Shown: piece by piece, positions 44,947-53,970 of the stretch
Numbering within the stretch: position 1 is the stretch's first letter
Layout: every line of letters starts with the position of its first letter
Assembly (NCBI GenBank): GCA_017621205.1
Contig: JAGATQ010000030.1
Location: 1 to 64,000 of the forward strand
DNA length: 64,000 nucleotides
Origin: Lachnospira sp.
GTDB taxonomy: Bacteria > Bacillota > Clostridia > Lachnospirales > Lachnospiraceae
Direction: 5' to 3'
The notes under the pieces: model-generated
Databases searched by the model: none
The model's input: the letters and a program-made list of their open reading frames with translations, nothing else
What the model was told of the DNA's origin: nothing
Made by a program: the position numbers and the translations under genes

Positions 44947-45116
44947 CACTAGTACATCGAATACTAAGTTCTTTTATGTTAAGCGCAGGATAAATTTTCA
45001 GTCTGCAAGGCGAATTTTCGACGGCGTAGCGGTGGCTACGGCTAGAAAATGCAACGCAGCAGATGGAAATTTAGACAAGTTTAACGTAAAGATACTTAAT
45101 ATTCGATGTACTAGTG
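44947..45116. repeat. 170-bp MITE-like inverted repeat
   Basis: The perfect 17-bp termini are CACTAGTACATCGAATA (44947-44963) and the complement (45100-45116). Inside lie nested arms: GTTAAG with GTTTAAC-like, AAATTTTCAGTCTGC with GCAGATGGAAATTT, and CGTAGC/GCTACG at the centre. It sits between two convergent genes. Non-coding. The size and terminal repeats suggest a non-autonomous mobile element. Confidence 0.75.
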
Positions 45117-45121
45117 TACTG

Positions 45122-45907
45122 TTAAAGAGGTAAATCCTTCTTTTGAAACCATATCATTCCTATTGTATAGAAGCATAGGGAAAGTAGTCCCATCGCTAAG
45201 AATTGTTCCTCATAGCCGCTGCCCTCAATGATTTTCTGTGTATCAAATAACGTGTTTAAGGTAACATATTTTAAGAAATCCAAATCTTCTGATAATTTGA
45301 TAAACAGGCTGATGACGAAAAAGAATAGCGGAATCCCTGCGCCAAATATGAGAGAATTTTTGGAGCTGTTAAAAATACAGGAGGAACAAAAACAAATACT
45401 GCTAATAGCCAGGTGGTATAAAAACACTCCGAGGTTCAGCATTAAAAAGGTATCTACATCCAATTCGTCCGGCTGGAAGTAATTAGCGGCGGCGATTCCT
45501 ACGGCTGACGTGACACCCCACATTACCATGAGGGATAGAATGAAATACAAGGCGCTTGTCAATGTAAGCTGTAGCCTTGTGGCAGGGGTAGATAAAAAAC
45601 CGCTCATACTTCCCTTGTCAATTTTTTCTGCAATCATCCGGTTTCCCACCATAATAGAATATACCATCGGAAAAATAATTGCCATTAAGGCATAAAAGGA
45701 ATTGGACATAAATCCGATGAGTGAGCCGTTTCCTGCCAGGATGTTGGCGGCAAGGGTGCCTTGTACAGATTCCTGTAAACCACTTACTGTTTCCGGTGTA
45801 AATACATTACTCATAACAGTGAGAAAAACACATAACACTATGGTAAATGCCAGCAAAAATTTAAAATTCGATTTGGTAGTTTGTATGAAATAAGGAATAC
45901 TAATCAT
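45122..45907 (-). CDS. ABC-2 type permease
   Basis: 261 residues, six membrane spans, with N-terminal ISIPYFIQTTKSNFKFLLAF and a SGFLSTPATRLQLTLT loop between spans 2 and 3, typical of ABC-2 exporters. The start is ATG 45907 (GGAGGTGGACAGG), overlapping the 3' end of the ATPase gene. It forms an exporter with the 45900 ATPase. Substrate unknown; many such pairs export antimicrobials or lipids. Confidence 0.85.
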   Translation of the reverse strand: MISIPYFIQTTKSNFKFLLAFTIVLCVFLTVMSNVFTPETVSGLQESVQGTLAANILAGNGSLIGFMSNSFYALMAIIFPMVYSIMVGNRMIAEKIDKGSMSGFLSTPATRLQLTLTSALYFILSLMVMWGVTSAVGIAAANYFQPDELDVDTFLMLNLGVFLYHLAISSICFCSSCIFNSSKNSLIFGAGIPLFFFVISLFIKLSEDLDFLKYVTLNTLFDTQKIIEGSGYEEQFLAMGLLSLCFYTIGMIWFQKKDLPL

Positions 45908-46796
45908 CCTGTCCACCTCCATAAAATTGCATGAAATAGTCCTCTAATGTATGTTTTCGTTCCTTTAGTGAGCCAAGCTTGCAGGCTGCCAGTTGTGAGA
46001 TAAAATCATTAATTTGGGAATCATTGATAGATACCACCAGCTGGTTCGATTCTTCGTCGTAGTTACTATCGGGATATACGTTCTTTATCCGTTGTAAATC
46101 ATCGGATTTTTCAAAGGTAAGTTGAAAGGTCTGGATTTTGGAATGCTGTAATTCTTCATCCGTGAATTCCTTAATCAGCTTACCATTACGAATCATTCCC
46201 ACTCTGTCGCAGGTTTTTTCTACCTCTTCAAATATGTGGGAGGATAGCAGAATTGTTTTTCCCTTATTTTTTGCCTCTTCGACTAAAGTGATGAACCGGT
46301 TTTGCATAAGTGGGTCCAGACCACTGGTAGGCTCATCCAGCAGCAAAACCTCCGGGTCATGCATAAAAGCAGAAACGATAGCAATCTTTTGTTTCATTCC
46401 TTTGGACATACGCTTGATTCCCGTATCTGGATTTATCTCAAAAAAATCCAGCAGCTCATGGGCATAGGAGAGGGATTTCATTCCCCGCATTTTACCAATA
46501 AGCTTCAGATAAGCCCATCCCGTCATGTCATCCGGAAGGGCAATCTCCCCCGGTAAATATCCAAGCTTTTTCTGAATCTTTTTTTGTTCGCTCCAGCAGT
46601 TCATTCCCAGAATGTGTACCGTACCAGACTGTGGCTTGCAAAAGCCCATTAAATGACGCATTGTTGTGGATTTACCCGCACCATTTGGTCCTAAATATCC
46701 ATAGACCTCTCCTGCCTCAATCTGAATGGAAACATCAAAAACTCCTTTTCTATTGCCGTAATCTTTGGTAAGATGGTTAATATCAATAATACTCAA
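45900..46796 (-). CDS. ABC transporter ATPase (drug/bacteriocin export type)
   Basis: 298 residues from TTG 46796 (AAGGAG 10 bp upstream; GTG 46805 is too close to it). Walker A GPNGAGKST, signature RMSKGMKQK (LSGG variant usual in this class), Walker B VLLLDEPTSGLDP, switch SSHIFEE. About 80 residues follow the core (LTFEKSDDLQRIKNVYPDSN). A degraded copy of its 5' end lies at 49143. The TetR gene across the intergenic region is a plausible regulator. Confidence 0.9.
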   Translation of the reverse strand: MSIIDINHLTKDYGNRKGVFDVSIQIEAGEVYGYLGPNGAGKSTTMRHLMGFCKPQSGTVHILGMNCWSEQKKIQKKLGYLPGEIALPDDMTGWAYLKLIGKMRGMKSLSYAHELLDFFEINPDTGIKRMSKGMKQKIAIVSAFMHDPEVLLLDEPTSGLDPLMQNRFITLVEEAKNKGKTILLSSHIFEEVEKTCDRVGMIRNGKLIKEFTDEELQHSKIQTFQLTFEKSDDLQRIKNVYPDSNYDEESNQLVVSINDSQINDFISQLAACKLGSLKERKHTLEDYFMQFYGGGQDD

Positions 46797-46826
46797 TTTA
46801 ATCACACTCCTTTGTGTGTGTATTTA

Positions 46827-46980
46827 CATAGGTAATTGTGAAACTACTAATTATTCATACGATAGTCATAATTTTATATAAATTTGCTTCGTTGTCCGAG
46901 CATAGCTCGGTACAAAGGCGCAAATTTATATAAAATCATGACTATCTGCCGAGTGAATGGGAGTTTCGCAATTGCTTATG
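46827..46980. repeat. 154-bp palindromic element A
   Basis: Outer ends CATAGGTAATTGTGAAAC and GTTTCGCAATTGCTTATG. The inner core GATAGTCAT...ATGACTATC (46861-46946) has an AT-rich stem of about 20 bp. The apical hairpin is CGAG-CATAG-CTCG. Element B carries the same design in reverse orientation. Confidence 0.8.
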
Positions 46981-47050
46981 TATATTTATTGTAACCTGTT
47001 GAATTTTGTCTTTCAATCAACAATTTGCCTTCATTTGTTGGATATATGTA

Positions 47051-47205
47051 TTAGGTATTTGCGAAACCTGTAATTGCCTAGGCAGATAGTCATACTATTA
47101 TATAAATTTACGCCTTTGTACTTTGCGAAGCAAAGACAACGAAGTAAATTTATATAATAGTATGACTATCGTATCAGTAATTTCTTGTTTTGCAATTATC
47201 TAAAC
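47051..47205. repeat. 155-bp palindromic element B (inverted relative to A)
   Basis: Ends TTAGGTATTTGCGAAAC and GTTTTGCAATTATCTAAA. The core GATAGTCAT...ATGACTATC lies at 47085-47170, with apical hairpin TTTG-CGAAG-CAAA. Compared with A, paired bases differ on both arms, so pairing is kept. Together A and B fill most of the 433-bp gap between the ATPase and TetR genes. Confidence 0.8.
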
Positions 47206-47229
47206 ATATTAGGTGAAAGGAGCAGAAAG

Positions 47230-47799
47230 ATGCAAGATATGAAAAAAAGAGATACAAAAAAAGACTTTATAACTGCATTCTGGAAGTTGTATGAGAAGAA
47301 GCCTATTGAAAAAATCACCATCCGGGAATTGTGTGTGCTGGCTGGTTATAACCGTAGTACCTTTTACAGCTATTATGACAATATCTATGATTTGTTGGAA
47401 AATGCAGTAGAGGATTTAACCTCGTTAATCAGGGTGAAACTAGAGGGTGTAAAAGATATTAAACAATTTATTGAGAATAATGCAATACAACAGATATTTT
47501 TAAATGCGATGAAGGGAAATGAACATTATATTGAATTATTGATGAAACAACAACATCATTACATTTTAGGAGAAAAAATAAAAGTGTTCTTTATTCCTAT
47601 TTTTAATCAGGGCATACATGTAAAGGAAGCCAATGAAAAGTATATTGATTATATAATATCATATCACCTTTCTGGTGCTTTTGGTATGCTTAAACGCTGG
47701 CTTGAATCCGGTAAAAATATAGAGGACCAGGAGATGGTTAAGCTAGGTTACATGCTTGCTTCCCAGGGGCCTCTGACACTGCTGTGCGAGGAGCTGTAA
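47230..47799 (+). CDS. TetR-family transcriptional regulator
   Basis: 189 residues from ATG 47230 (AAAGGAG; the frame from 47185 has no RBS). The N-terminal HTH is KKPIEKITIRELCVLAGYNRSTFYSYYDNIYDLLENAV. The C-terminal ligand-binding part ends AFGMLKRWLESGK. It is divergent from the ABC-2 exporter operon, the usual place for an exporter's repressor. Confidence 0.88.
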   Translation: MQDMKKRDTKKDFITAFWKLYEKKPIEKITIRELCVLAGYNRSTFYSYYDNIYDLLENAVEDLTSLIRVKLEGVKDIKQFIENNAIQQIFLNAMKGNEHYIELLMKQQHHYILGEKIKVFFIPIFNQGIHVKEANEKYIDYIISYHLSGAFGMLKRWLESGKNIEDQEMVKLGYMLASQGPLTLLCEEL

Positions 47800-47820
47800 A
47801 GTGCTGTTAATTAATTAGAT

Positions 47821-47955
47821 GCCGGCACTGCTGTTTTACCAGAACGATTGTTGACGGACGCATTTCTTTCCTTTGCCACGCCTAAGGTTGGGTTGGTATG
47901 TCTGTGTGCCGGAATACAGAAAAATGCAATTTTACTCATGTGTAAGCTTCTTTCT
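47821..47955. other. Chimeric scar made of recQ and glycosyltransferase fragments
   Basis: 47821-47837 is identical to recQ bases 49430-49446. 47838-47879 matches recQ 49619-49660 with three differences. 47880-47955 matches the start and upstream region of the glycosyltransferase gene (41588-41665) with few differences. The joined pieces are non-coding. They look like a duplication remnant reduced by deletions. The remaining bases to 48036 hold the terminator below. Confidence 0.85.
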
Positions 47956-47979
47956 ACATCCATTGTCCCCAAAAGGGTA

Positions 47980-48016
47980 AAAAAATAGCCATCTGGTTGG
48001 TTAGTCCAAATGGCTT
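47980..48016 (-). terminator. Intrinsic terminator of the YhcG-type pseudogene
   Basis: AGCCAT and ATGGCT arms (47987-47992 with 48010-48015), extended by TGG/CCA, with a run of seven minus-strand T's after the stem. Confidence 0.7.
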
Positions 48017-48036
48017 ATGTGATAATTCTAACCGGA

Positions 48037-49080
48037 TTATTTATTTTTTTCTTTTAGTTTTAAGATATATTCTTCTTCTGCCTGTTCTAATCGTTTCTGA
48101 ATAGCTTCCTCTGATGGCAACTGCGATTTTATCTCTTGTAAGCGAATATTATCATAAGTTGCAACTCCCAAAGGTGTCTCTATTCCCTGAAAAGCCCACT
48201 GAACCTCTGTCTGGTTCTTATCTTTACATATCAGTAGACCAATTGTTGGATTATCGGATTCCGATTTCATTAACTCATTAACCGCATTTACATAGAAATT
48301 GAGTTTTCCTGCAAACTCTGGTTCGAATGATACAGCTTTTAATTCAACAACTACATAACAACGAAGCTTAATATGATAAAAAAGCATATCTATTTTTCTT
48401 GTTTTACCAGCTACGATAATCTCTTTCTGTCTTCCTATAAAGGCAAATCCTGATCCAAGCTCTAACAAAAAGCGTGTAATATTCTGCTCTAACGCATCTT
48501 CTAACTCTTCTTCATCATATCCTACAGGAAGTGATACAAAACCGAAATCATAAGTATCTTTTACAATTTCTTGTGCGAGTTTTCCTTGTATGACAGGAAG
48601 TTTTTCCGCAAAATTAGTAAGTGCATTACCTGACGATTGGTATAAATTAGCTTTAATACAATCAACAAGTGTACTTCTGCTCCAGTTTTCTTCTATTGTT
48701 TTTCTCACATAAAATAAAGCTTCTTCTATTGTCTTACATTTTGTTACTATTTCAACATGATGTCTCCATGGTACAAATCCGAAGATTGCAGGAAATTCTA
48801 TTTCTGCACCAGCTTGGTGCAGTTTTTGATTTTCACTAATTTCTGCACCAACCTATTGCAGTTTTAAGCTGTTTAAATTGATATTGTCTTCAATCGTATG
48901 AGCTAGTTTTGAAAACATATCACTTGAAGAATAAAACAAGTACCATTTTTTCATATTCCAAAGATTTCTTGCTGAAAAACCTTTTGCATCAGGAAATTCA
49001 TTTTGCAAATCGAGACTTAACTGCTCTACAATTCCTTTTCCCCATTTCTTCATGATTTTATATTCAAATATTTTAATCAA
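48037..49080 (-). pseudogene. DUF1016 / YhcG-type PD-(D/E)XK nuclease gene, broken by an amber codon
   Basis: One continuous frame is interrupted only by TAG at 48853-48855. Upstream it encodes DUF1016_N features (WGKGIVEQLSLDLQNEFPDAKGFSARNLW). Downstream it encodes the nuclease part (FAFIGRQKEIIVAG, KIDMLFYHIKLRCYVVVELK with the D...ExK triad). The TAG falls in LKLQ*VGAEI, where a repeat of the same motif reads KLHQAGAEI, so CAG to TAG is the likely change. The N-terminus is also about 50 residues shorter than usual. Two protein pieces could still be made: 48853-49080 and 48037-48708. Confidence 0.85.
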
Positions 49081-49142
49081 TTAGTGTGCGGAACAGTTAC
49101 CGCACACCAATAATATATCACAAAAAGCGTTACTATACTACC

Positions 49143-49200
49143 AAACATCAAAAACTCCTTTCCTATTGCCGTAATCTTTGGTAAGATGATTAATGTTAAT
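49143..49200. other. Fragment of the ABC ATPase gene start, upstream of recQ
   Basis: About 58 bp match bases 46730-46787 of the ATPase gene with a few differences. The similarity resumes briefly after 49233. A 36-bp palindrome (about 49198-49233, AATAAC...GTTATT) interrupts it. Non-coding remnant. Confidence 0.8.
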
Positions 49201-49283
49201 AACGCAAACTTCAAGTGCGAAGTTTGAGTTATTAATACTAAATTCAATATAACAGATATTTGTTTCTATACAGGAGGAATACA

Positions 49284-51206
49284 TTGCAAAAATACCAGAC
49301 ATTAAAACAATATTTCGGCTATGAAGCGTTTCGTGAGGGGCAGGAGGAATTGATTGACCATATTCTTTCCGGAAAGGATACGCTTGGCATCATGCCTACA
49401 GGAGCAGGAAAAAGTATCTGCTATCAGGTGCCGGCACTGCTGTTTTCGGGCATTACGCTAATCGTATCACCGCTGATTTCCCTGATGAATGACCAGGTGC
49501 GGGCATTGAAGGAGGCGGGTGTTGCGGCGGCATATTTAAATAGCAGCCTTACGGTCAATCAGTTTTACAAGGCACTTGATTTGGCAAAAAGGGGAGCGTA
49601 TAAGATTATCTATGTTGCACCAGAGCGGTTGTTAACGGACGCATTTCTTTCCTTTGCCACACAGGTCGATATCTCCATGGTGACGGTGGATGAGGCACAC
49701 TGTATTTCCCAGTGGGGACAGGACTTTCGTCCGAGCTATTTAAAGATAGTTGAGTTTATCGAGCAGCTTCCCGAGCGTCCGGTTGTCAGTGCATTTACTG
49801 CCACGGCGACCAAGGCGGTAAAGGAGGACATTGTGGCAATGCTGCAAATGAAGCAGCCTTTGGTGTTGGTAACAGGATTTGACAGAAAAAATCTTTACTA
49901 CGAGGTGCGTCATCCAAAGAATAAACTGGATTCCCTTTTTTCCTATTTGGAGGAGCATGAAGGGGAAAGCGGCATCATTTATTGTGCCACCAGAAAGAAG
50001 GTGGAGGAGGTTTGTACTGCCCTTCTTGCCAATGGGTATGCTGCGACTAAATATCATGCCGGACTGACGGAGTCGGAGCGAAGCAGAAACCAGGAAGACT
50101 TTTTGTATGATGTGACTCCGGTTATGGTGGCAACGAATGCCTTTGGTATGGGCATTGATAAATCCAATGTGCGGTTTGTGGTGCATTATAATATGCCTAA
50201 GAATCTGGAAAGCTATTATCAGGAGGCGGGACGTGCCGGCAGGGATGGGGAGGATGCGGAATGTATTCTGCTCTATCATGGGCAGGATGTGGTGATTAAC
50301 CAGATGCTGATTAACCAGAGCATGAAGCAGTCAGAGCTTGATTATGCCACAGTGCTTAAGGTGAAGGAGCAGGATGAGAAACGCCTTAAGAAAATGGCAT
50401 ATTACTGTCTGACGAAGGATTGCCTGCGGGAATATGTACTTCAATATTTTGGGGAGCGGAGCGAACACTATTGCGGCAACTGTGGAAACTGCATCAAGGA
50501 ATATGAAGAGGTGGATGTGAGCGAAACGGTCAGAATACTGCTTAGCTGTATTAAGGAGAGTGGCAGCCGATATGGTATGACAACCATTATCGATGTAGTC
50601 AGAGGAGCAGAGTCGAAACGGGTAGAGAGAGGCGGCTTAAAGTATAATTCCTTTTATGGGGCATTAAAAAAAGAAACGGCAGGCCAGCTTCGGGCTATTT
50701 TAAACATGTTGATATTAGATAATTATCTAGTATCAACAGAGGGCAGTTACCCGGTGTTGCAAATGGCACGTCTGGGAGAATTGTTTTTACAGGATTTGGA
50801 TGGGTACATAACGATGAAGCTTGCCAAGGAGGAATATGAGCCGAAGGCGAACTATGTACAGCCGGAAAAGCCATCTAAAAGGAGCAGTAAAGGGACGAAG
50901 CAGGCGGCAGTGAAGGATAGGAAAAGAAGCAGTGCTTCTGCCAAACGGAAAACCAGCGGGACGGTTCTTGACGAAAGGGAGCAGGCAATGTTTGAGCAGC
51001 TTCGCAAGCTTCGGTTGCAGCTTGCCAGAAAACAGGGAGTACCTCCCTATATTATTTTTAGCGATAAGACGTTAAAGGATATGTGTGTGAAGCAACCGAC
51101 GACAAGTGCGGAACTGCTTAAGGTATCGGGTGTAGGGGAGGTAAAGCTTGAGAAATATGGAGAAGAATTCCTACAGGAAATCAGAAGTAGTCACCATCTT
51201 GGCTGA
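49284..51206 (+). CDS. recQ: ATP-dependent DNA helicase RecQ
   Basis: 640 residues from TTG 49284 (AGGAGG 49272-49277). Helicase motif I MPTGAGKSICYQ, motif II VDEAHCISQWGQDFRP, motif VI YYQEAGRAGRDG; RQC zinc-binding cysteines in CLTKDCLREYVLQYFGE and HYCGNCGNC; a basic Ser/Lys linker (about 525-565); and a C-terminal HRDC domain (LRKLRLQLARKQGVPPYIIF). It unwinds DNA in recombination and repair, 3' to 5'. Full length for the family. Confidence 0.95.
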   Translation: MQKYQTLKQYFGYEAFREGQEELIDHILSGKDTLGIMPTGAGKSICYQVPALLFSGITLIVSPLISLMNDQVRALKEAGVAAAYLNSSLTVNQFYKALDLAKRGAYKIIYVAPERLLTDAFLSFATQVDISMVTVDEAHCISQWGQDFRPSYLKIVEFIEQLPERPVVSAFTATATKAVKEDIVAMLQMKQPLVLVTGFDRKNLYYEVRHPKNKLDSLFSYLEEHEGESGIIYCATRKKVEEVCTALLANGYAATKYHAGLTESERSRNQEDFLYDVTPVMVATNAFGMGIDKSNVRFVVHYNMPKNLESYYQEAGRAGRDGEDAECILLYHGQDVVINQMLINQSMKQSELDYATVLKVKEQDEKRLKKMAYYCLTKDCLREYVLQYFGERSEHYCGNCGNCIKEYEEVDVSETVRILLSCIKESGSRYGMTTIIDVVRGAESKRVERGGLKYNSFYGALKKETAGQLRAILNMLILDNYLVSTEGSYPVLQMARLGELFLQDLDGYITMKLAKEEYEPKANYVQPEKPSKRSSKGTKQAAVKDRKRSSASAKRKTSGTVLDEREQAMFEQLRKLRLQLARKQGVPPYIIFSDKTLKDMCVKQPTTSAELLKVSGVGEVKLEKYGEEFLQEIRSSHHLG

Positions 51207-51940
51207 ATTAGCCGTTTCTTTACCACCAGCAGATATGACACAATTGTTCCTATGATTCCCAGTATCGGAAGAATGCGGATTCCGGTTACGATTCCCTTTC
51301 GGTGTGCTAACATCCATTGCATAAGATGTTCCATAAAGTTATCCTGCATGAAAAAGGAAATATCTCCAAACATCCAGTAAACATAACCTCCTATTAGGAG
51401 TGGGAAGAATAGAAAGCCCACCACGGAAGAAGCAGTCCTTGTTCCAAAACGGAACAAAAGGGGAATAAGAGGCGAGCATAAAAGCAGTCCCAGAGAGGAG
51501 CTTATCACGATAATGATGTCCATGGGTTTGAGAGATAGCTTCGGATAAAGCTGCTCTGTAAAAACCGCATAGACAGTCATTATTTCTTTGCAGTAGACAG
51601 AGATAATACAGGAATAAATGTGGGAGATGATACCGGTAGCAAGTATTGCCAGAAGCATAAACATATATTTTCCCTGTACATAGGTTTTGATGCCACCGGG
51701 TAAAATGGCGGTGTAGCTAATCCATTTTTCGGATTCATCTGCCTGTATGACTGGCAGAATGGCGACAAAGGGAGCGAAGAAATTTAGTATGGCAGTCCCC
51801 ATGAAAAGAAGACTTGCAAGCTCCGCCTGTGGATTTTGGTACGCCTCGATGGTAACAATGATTTGTGCCGCAAAAATAAAGCCTAAAAACAGAAATGCCT
51901 GCCACGCAATTTTTATATCCTTATAAAGCTGTCCTACCAT
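51191..51940 (-). CDS. ABC-2 type permease 2 of the GntR-linked exporter
   Basis: 249 residues from ATG 51940 (AGGAGGAATG). Six membrane spans; the QADESEKWISYTAILPGG loop is typical of permeases beside GntR/YtrA regulators. It overlaps the previous gene by 7 bp at the start and the recQ gene 3' end by 16 bp. Last gene of the operon. Confidence 0.8.
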   Translation of the reverse strand: MVGQLYKDIKIAWQAFLFLGFIFAAQIIVTIEAYQNPQAELASLLFMGTAILNFFAPFVAILPVIQADESEKWISYTAILPGGIKTYVQGKYMFMLLAILATGIISHIYSCIISVYCKEIMTVYAVFTEQLYPKLSLKPMDIIIVISSSLGLLLCSPLIPLLFRFGTRTASSVVGFLFFPLLIGGYVYWMFGDISFFMQDNFMEHLMQWMLAHRKGIVTGIRILPILGIIGTIVSYLLVVKKRLIQPRW

Positions 51941-52659
51941 AATACATTCCTCCTGTTCTCCATAACACGCCATGAAAAATAGCCGGATATGGGAAAACCA
52001 ATTATCACGATAAAGGGGAAAAGAGCCCCTGTGATTGTAATGCCATGACATAGGGTTTCTGTTACTACAGACAGTGGGAGATTACTTTCCAGTATATGGT
52101 CTTGGAACCAGAAAAATACTGGAAACAGCAGCAATATCCCGCCGGTATTGATAATCTGTCTCCCCTTTTTACCAAGCCGGTAGAGCAGGGGAAGCTCAAT
52201 TAATAACAAAAGTATACTGATGGACATCAGCGTGAGTATTGTTAAAAAAGATAATGTGTTTAAGGGAAGCTTAGCTACAGCATAGAGCACCGGAAGCATA
52301 ATGAGGTGTGTCAATAAATGAATGCCGATGTAGCCTGCAAATAAAAGATATTTTGCAAGGATTCTTCCCCTGTTGTCAACGGGAATCATACAGGACACCT
52401 TAAAAAAGTCAGCCATGGTATCTTCCTCGTAGGTAAGGGTGAAGCTGCCGACAAAAAAACCACTCAAAATGCCCATAAAGCCACACATGAAAAGCAGTAT
52501 GCTATCCATGGAAAACTCGTTTAATGCTATCTTGAAGTTTCCATAATAGATGCTTAGCACGACAAGAATGAGTAAGCCATACATCATAAACAGGCTGAGA
52601 AGCATAGATAGCATTTGCTTTTTCATCAGCAGAAAATCCTTTAACAGTAATCCCTTCAT
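51934..52659 (-). CDS. ABC-2 type permease 1 of the GntR-linked exporter
   Basis: 241 residues, six spans. It has the same class features (FTLTYEEDTMADFFKVSCMIPVDNRGRILAKY). The start overlaps the ATPase stop (52656-52659). Paralogous in layout to permease 2, so the two probably form a heterodimeric channel. Confidence 0.8.
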   Translation of the reverse strand: MKGLLLKDFLLMKKQMLSMLLSLFMMYGLLILVVLSIYYGNFKIALNEFSMDSILLFMCGFMGILSGFFVGSFTLTYEEDTMADFFKVSCMIPVDNRGRILAKYLLFAGYIGIHLLTHLIMLPVLYAVAKLPLNTLSFLTILTLMSISILLLLIELPLLYRLGKKGRQIINTGGILLLFPVFFWFQDHILESNLPLSVVTETLCHGITITGALFPFIVIIGFPISGYFSWRVMENRRNVLW

Positions 52660-53570
52660 TTGGCTACCTCCTGATGTGGTTGTTCCGGAATGGCATCCTT
52701 TCCGGAAACATAATAAATCATGATTTCATCCAGTGTTGCGTCTTCCATTAAAAGAGAAGGACAGGCAGCCATTACCCGTTCAGGGTGTTTAATCAGAACC
52801 TCTGCGCCAAAGCTTCCTAGCCGTGTCCCAACGATGGATTCGGAAGGGATGGTTAAGCAGTCCTCTTTTGTACAGCGTATCATCTTATGCTGTTCCTTCA
52901 TTGTATTTTGTTCATCACTAAATAGTATCTGTCCGTTATTAATAAAGGTAATATAATCCGCAATCCGGTCTAAGTCACTGGTGATGTGGGAGGATAGGAA
53001 AATGGTATGGTCCTCCTCCTGTACAAATTCTAAAAATACATCCAGCATTTCATTTCTTACAATTGGGTCTAACCCGCTGGTCGGCTCATCCATAATCAGT
53101 AACTTTGCATGATGGGACAATGCCACTGCAATTTGCAGCTTCATCTGCATGCCGCGGGAGAATTTGCCACAGTTTCGTTTGGGAGGCAGGGCAAACCGTT
53201 GTAAATAGGAAAAAAATACTTCTTCATCCCAGTTTTTGTAAATATGACGGAATATGTTATTTAACTGGGTAGGAGAAAATTGCTTGTGAAAGCCCATCTC
53301 ATCAAATACAACTCCAATGTATTCCTTGAGGCTGGTTTCCTCTCTGCTGTAGTCATAGCCCAGAATGCTGATGGTTCCGGCATCAATGGGAATCATATTT
53401 AACATGGAGTGGATGGTCGTTGTTTTGCCCGCACCGTTTTGTCCCACAAAGCCCATAATGCAGCCCTTTGGGACAGAAAGAGACACATCCTTCAAGGTAA
53501 ATCCATCATACTGTTTGGTCAGTCCGGTAATCGAAATGGCATTTTCATATTCTGGTAGTTTGTTTTGCAT
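52656..53570 (-). CDS. ABC transporter ATPase of the GntR-linked exporter
   Basis: 304 residues from ATG 53570 (GGAGGATTACG; the frame to 53606 lacks an RBS). Walker A GQNGAGKTT, signature FSRGMQMK (LSGG variant), Walker B LLIMDEPTSGLDP, switch SSHITSD. It resembles the YtrB/BcrA group. Preceded by a GntR gene 29 bp away. Confidence 0.9.
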   Translation of the reverse strand: MQNKLPEYENAISITGLTKQYDGFTLKDVSLSVPKGCIMGFVGQNGAGKTTTIHSMLNMIPIDAGTISILGYDYSREETSLKEYIGVVFDEMGFHKQFSPTQLNNIFRHIYKNWDEEVFFSYLQRFALPPKRNCGKFSRGMQMKLQIAVALSHHAKLLIMDEPTSGLDPIVRNEMLDVFLEFVQEEDHTIFLSSHITSDLDRIADYITFINNGQILFSDEQNTMKEQHKMIRCTKEDCLTIPSESIVGTRLGSFGAEVLIKHPERVMAACPSLLMEDATLDEIMIYYVSGKDAIPEQPHQEVAK

Positions 53571-53598
53571 CGTAATCCTCCTATCAGGCAATTGTAAT

Positions 53599-53970
53599 CT
53601 ATTCATTGAACATAAGAGTGATAAGCTCCGTAAGCTCTGCGAGGCTTACATCGGAAAGCTTTGCTTTATCTACAGCTACAGCGAGTGCATGTTCCATTTC
53701 CATCTTGTTTTGCTCTTTAATAAACTCCTGGTTTGCCGCCTTTACAAAGCTTCCCTTGCCAACGTATGATACAATGTAGCCGTCCCGCTCTAACTCTTCA
53801 TAGGCACGCTTGGTTGTAATCATGCTGATGCGGAGTTCTTTGGCAAGATACCGCATGGAAGGAAGGGCGTTCCCCTCCTTTAAGCTCCCCGACATAATCA
53901 TATCCTTGATTTGCCGGGTAATCTGTTCGTAAATTGGCGTTTTATCGGAGTTGCTGATAATAATATTCAT
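53599..53970 (-). CDS. GntR-family regulator, YtrA type
   Basis: 123 residues. The N-terminal winged helix is PIYEQITRQIKDMIMSGSLKEG...LPSMRYLAKELRISMITTKRAYEELERDGYIVSYVGKGSFV. A short C-terminal tail of about 45 residues replaces the ligand domain, which defines the YtrA group. It probably represses its own operon (GntR-ATPase-two permeases) and responds to cell-wall antibiotic stress as in Bacillus YtrA; that is an inference. Confidence 0.88.
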   Translation of the reverse strand: MNIIISNSDKTPIYEQITRQIKDMIMSGSLKEGNALPSMRYLAKELRISMITTKRAYEELERDGYIVSYVGKGSFVKAANQEFIKEQNKMEMEHALAVAVDKAKLSDVSLAELTELITLMFNE

